DNA from: an uncultured Bacteroidales bacterium
GTDB taxonomy: Bacteria > Bacteroidota > Bacteroidia > Bacteroidales > UBA932
Reading direction: 5' to 3'
DNA length: 64,000 bases
Assembly: GCA_946187865.1 (NCBI GenBank)
Contig: CAMHST010000001.1
Span: 1-64,000, forward strand
The notes beneath the pieces are model-generated. The model worked only from the letters and a program-made list of their open reading frames with translations, ran no database searches and had not been told where the DNA came from. A program made the translations under genes and the position numbers. The number at the start of each line of letters is the position of its first letter. The first letter of the stretch is position 1. Below are positions 63,557 through 64,000 of the stretch, piece after piece.

Positions 63557-64000
63557 TTACTTTTTATTGGTTTTCAAGATAGATTCCACGCCGTCCAGCA
63601 GGGCGCCGTAATAGTCGCGGAGAATTTGCGCCTGCTCCGCTGCCGGCAACTCTTCCGGCAATTGCTCCAGCATAGGAACCGTTTCCTCCGTGAGGCCGGA
63701 GAGCTGGTCGGAGAGGTCTTCGTACGGTCCCGCCAGTTCCCAGGCATGTTCCACCTGGGCCAGATAGCTGCTGTAAACGGCTTCCGGGGTATTGTCTATG
63801 CCGCGGAACCAGTCGTGCGGCGTAGCGGACCGAACCCAAAGCAGTGCGGCGACAACGGCGGCAGCGGCGGCACTCCAGAAGACGACACGCTGGATTCCGT
63901 GTGCAGGCTTCTGCCGGTCATGCCCGGCCTCCCAGCGCTCCAGGAAGCGTTCTTCCGCTTCTTCGGGCAGCGGGGCCGTATCCAATTCGGCGGCGTGCTG
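63557..64000 (-). CDS. Single-TM protein of unknown function, truncated at window edge
   Basis: Frame stays open to position 64000 (QHAAELDTAPLPEEAEERFLERW…); listed ORF start is TTG, so the real N-terminus lies beyond the window. Confidence 0.6.
   Translation of the reverse strand, partial: QHAAELDTAPLPEEAEERFLERWEAGHDRQKPAHGIQRVVFWSAAAAAVVAALLWVRSATPHDWFRGIDNTPEAVYSSYLAQVEHAWELAGPYEDLSDQLSGLTEETVPMLEQLPEELPAAEQAQILRDYYGALLDGVESILKTNKK

Noticed and set aside
63557-63985. 63557-63985 as a complete 142-aa gene
   Set aside because: The supposed start is TTG and the frame stays open to the window edge, so the gene is truncated.

Overview
This is a GC-rich Bacteroidales-type chromosomal window (SusC/SusD pair, TAnnTTTG promoters, Bacteroidota-type lipoproteins). 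Housekeeping genes flank an accessory core: yidC, a DUF349 gene, trmD, pgi, rnpB, recX, rlmN, recA, rsmI, tdk. The core is a co-directional run of 15 minus-strand genes (about 14557-41034, ~26.5 kb) that appears to encode homogalacturonan/pectin use from polymer to KDPG aldolase: GH28, a CE12-CE8 fusion, GH105, a PL1-like lyase, SusC, SusD, a giant four-module beta-helix lipoprotein, UxaC, UxaA, UxaB, a hexuronate MFS transporter, a DUF4861 lipoprotein, KduD, KduI, KdgK and Eda. A divergent LacI-type regulator sits at its head; the shared intergenic region has a perfect 26-bp palindrome at the -33 side of the operon promoter, plus a second imperfect copy near the lacI promoter. Other points of interest: a TPP riboswitch abutting the start codon of a TonB-dependent receptor; a GH2 enzyme fused in frame to a sugar-isomerase-like TIM barrel, with a probable 1-nt frameshift at its 3' end; a promoter/terminator pair bounding a ~95-nt candidate small RNA or attenuated leader; and tandem repeats (52, 45, 15 bp) in and next to an HhH/ComEA-like gene beside recA. 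No CRISPR array, rRNA, transposase or convincing tRNA was seen. Family names come from reading the translated proteins; no database search was run.
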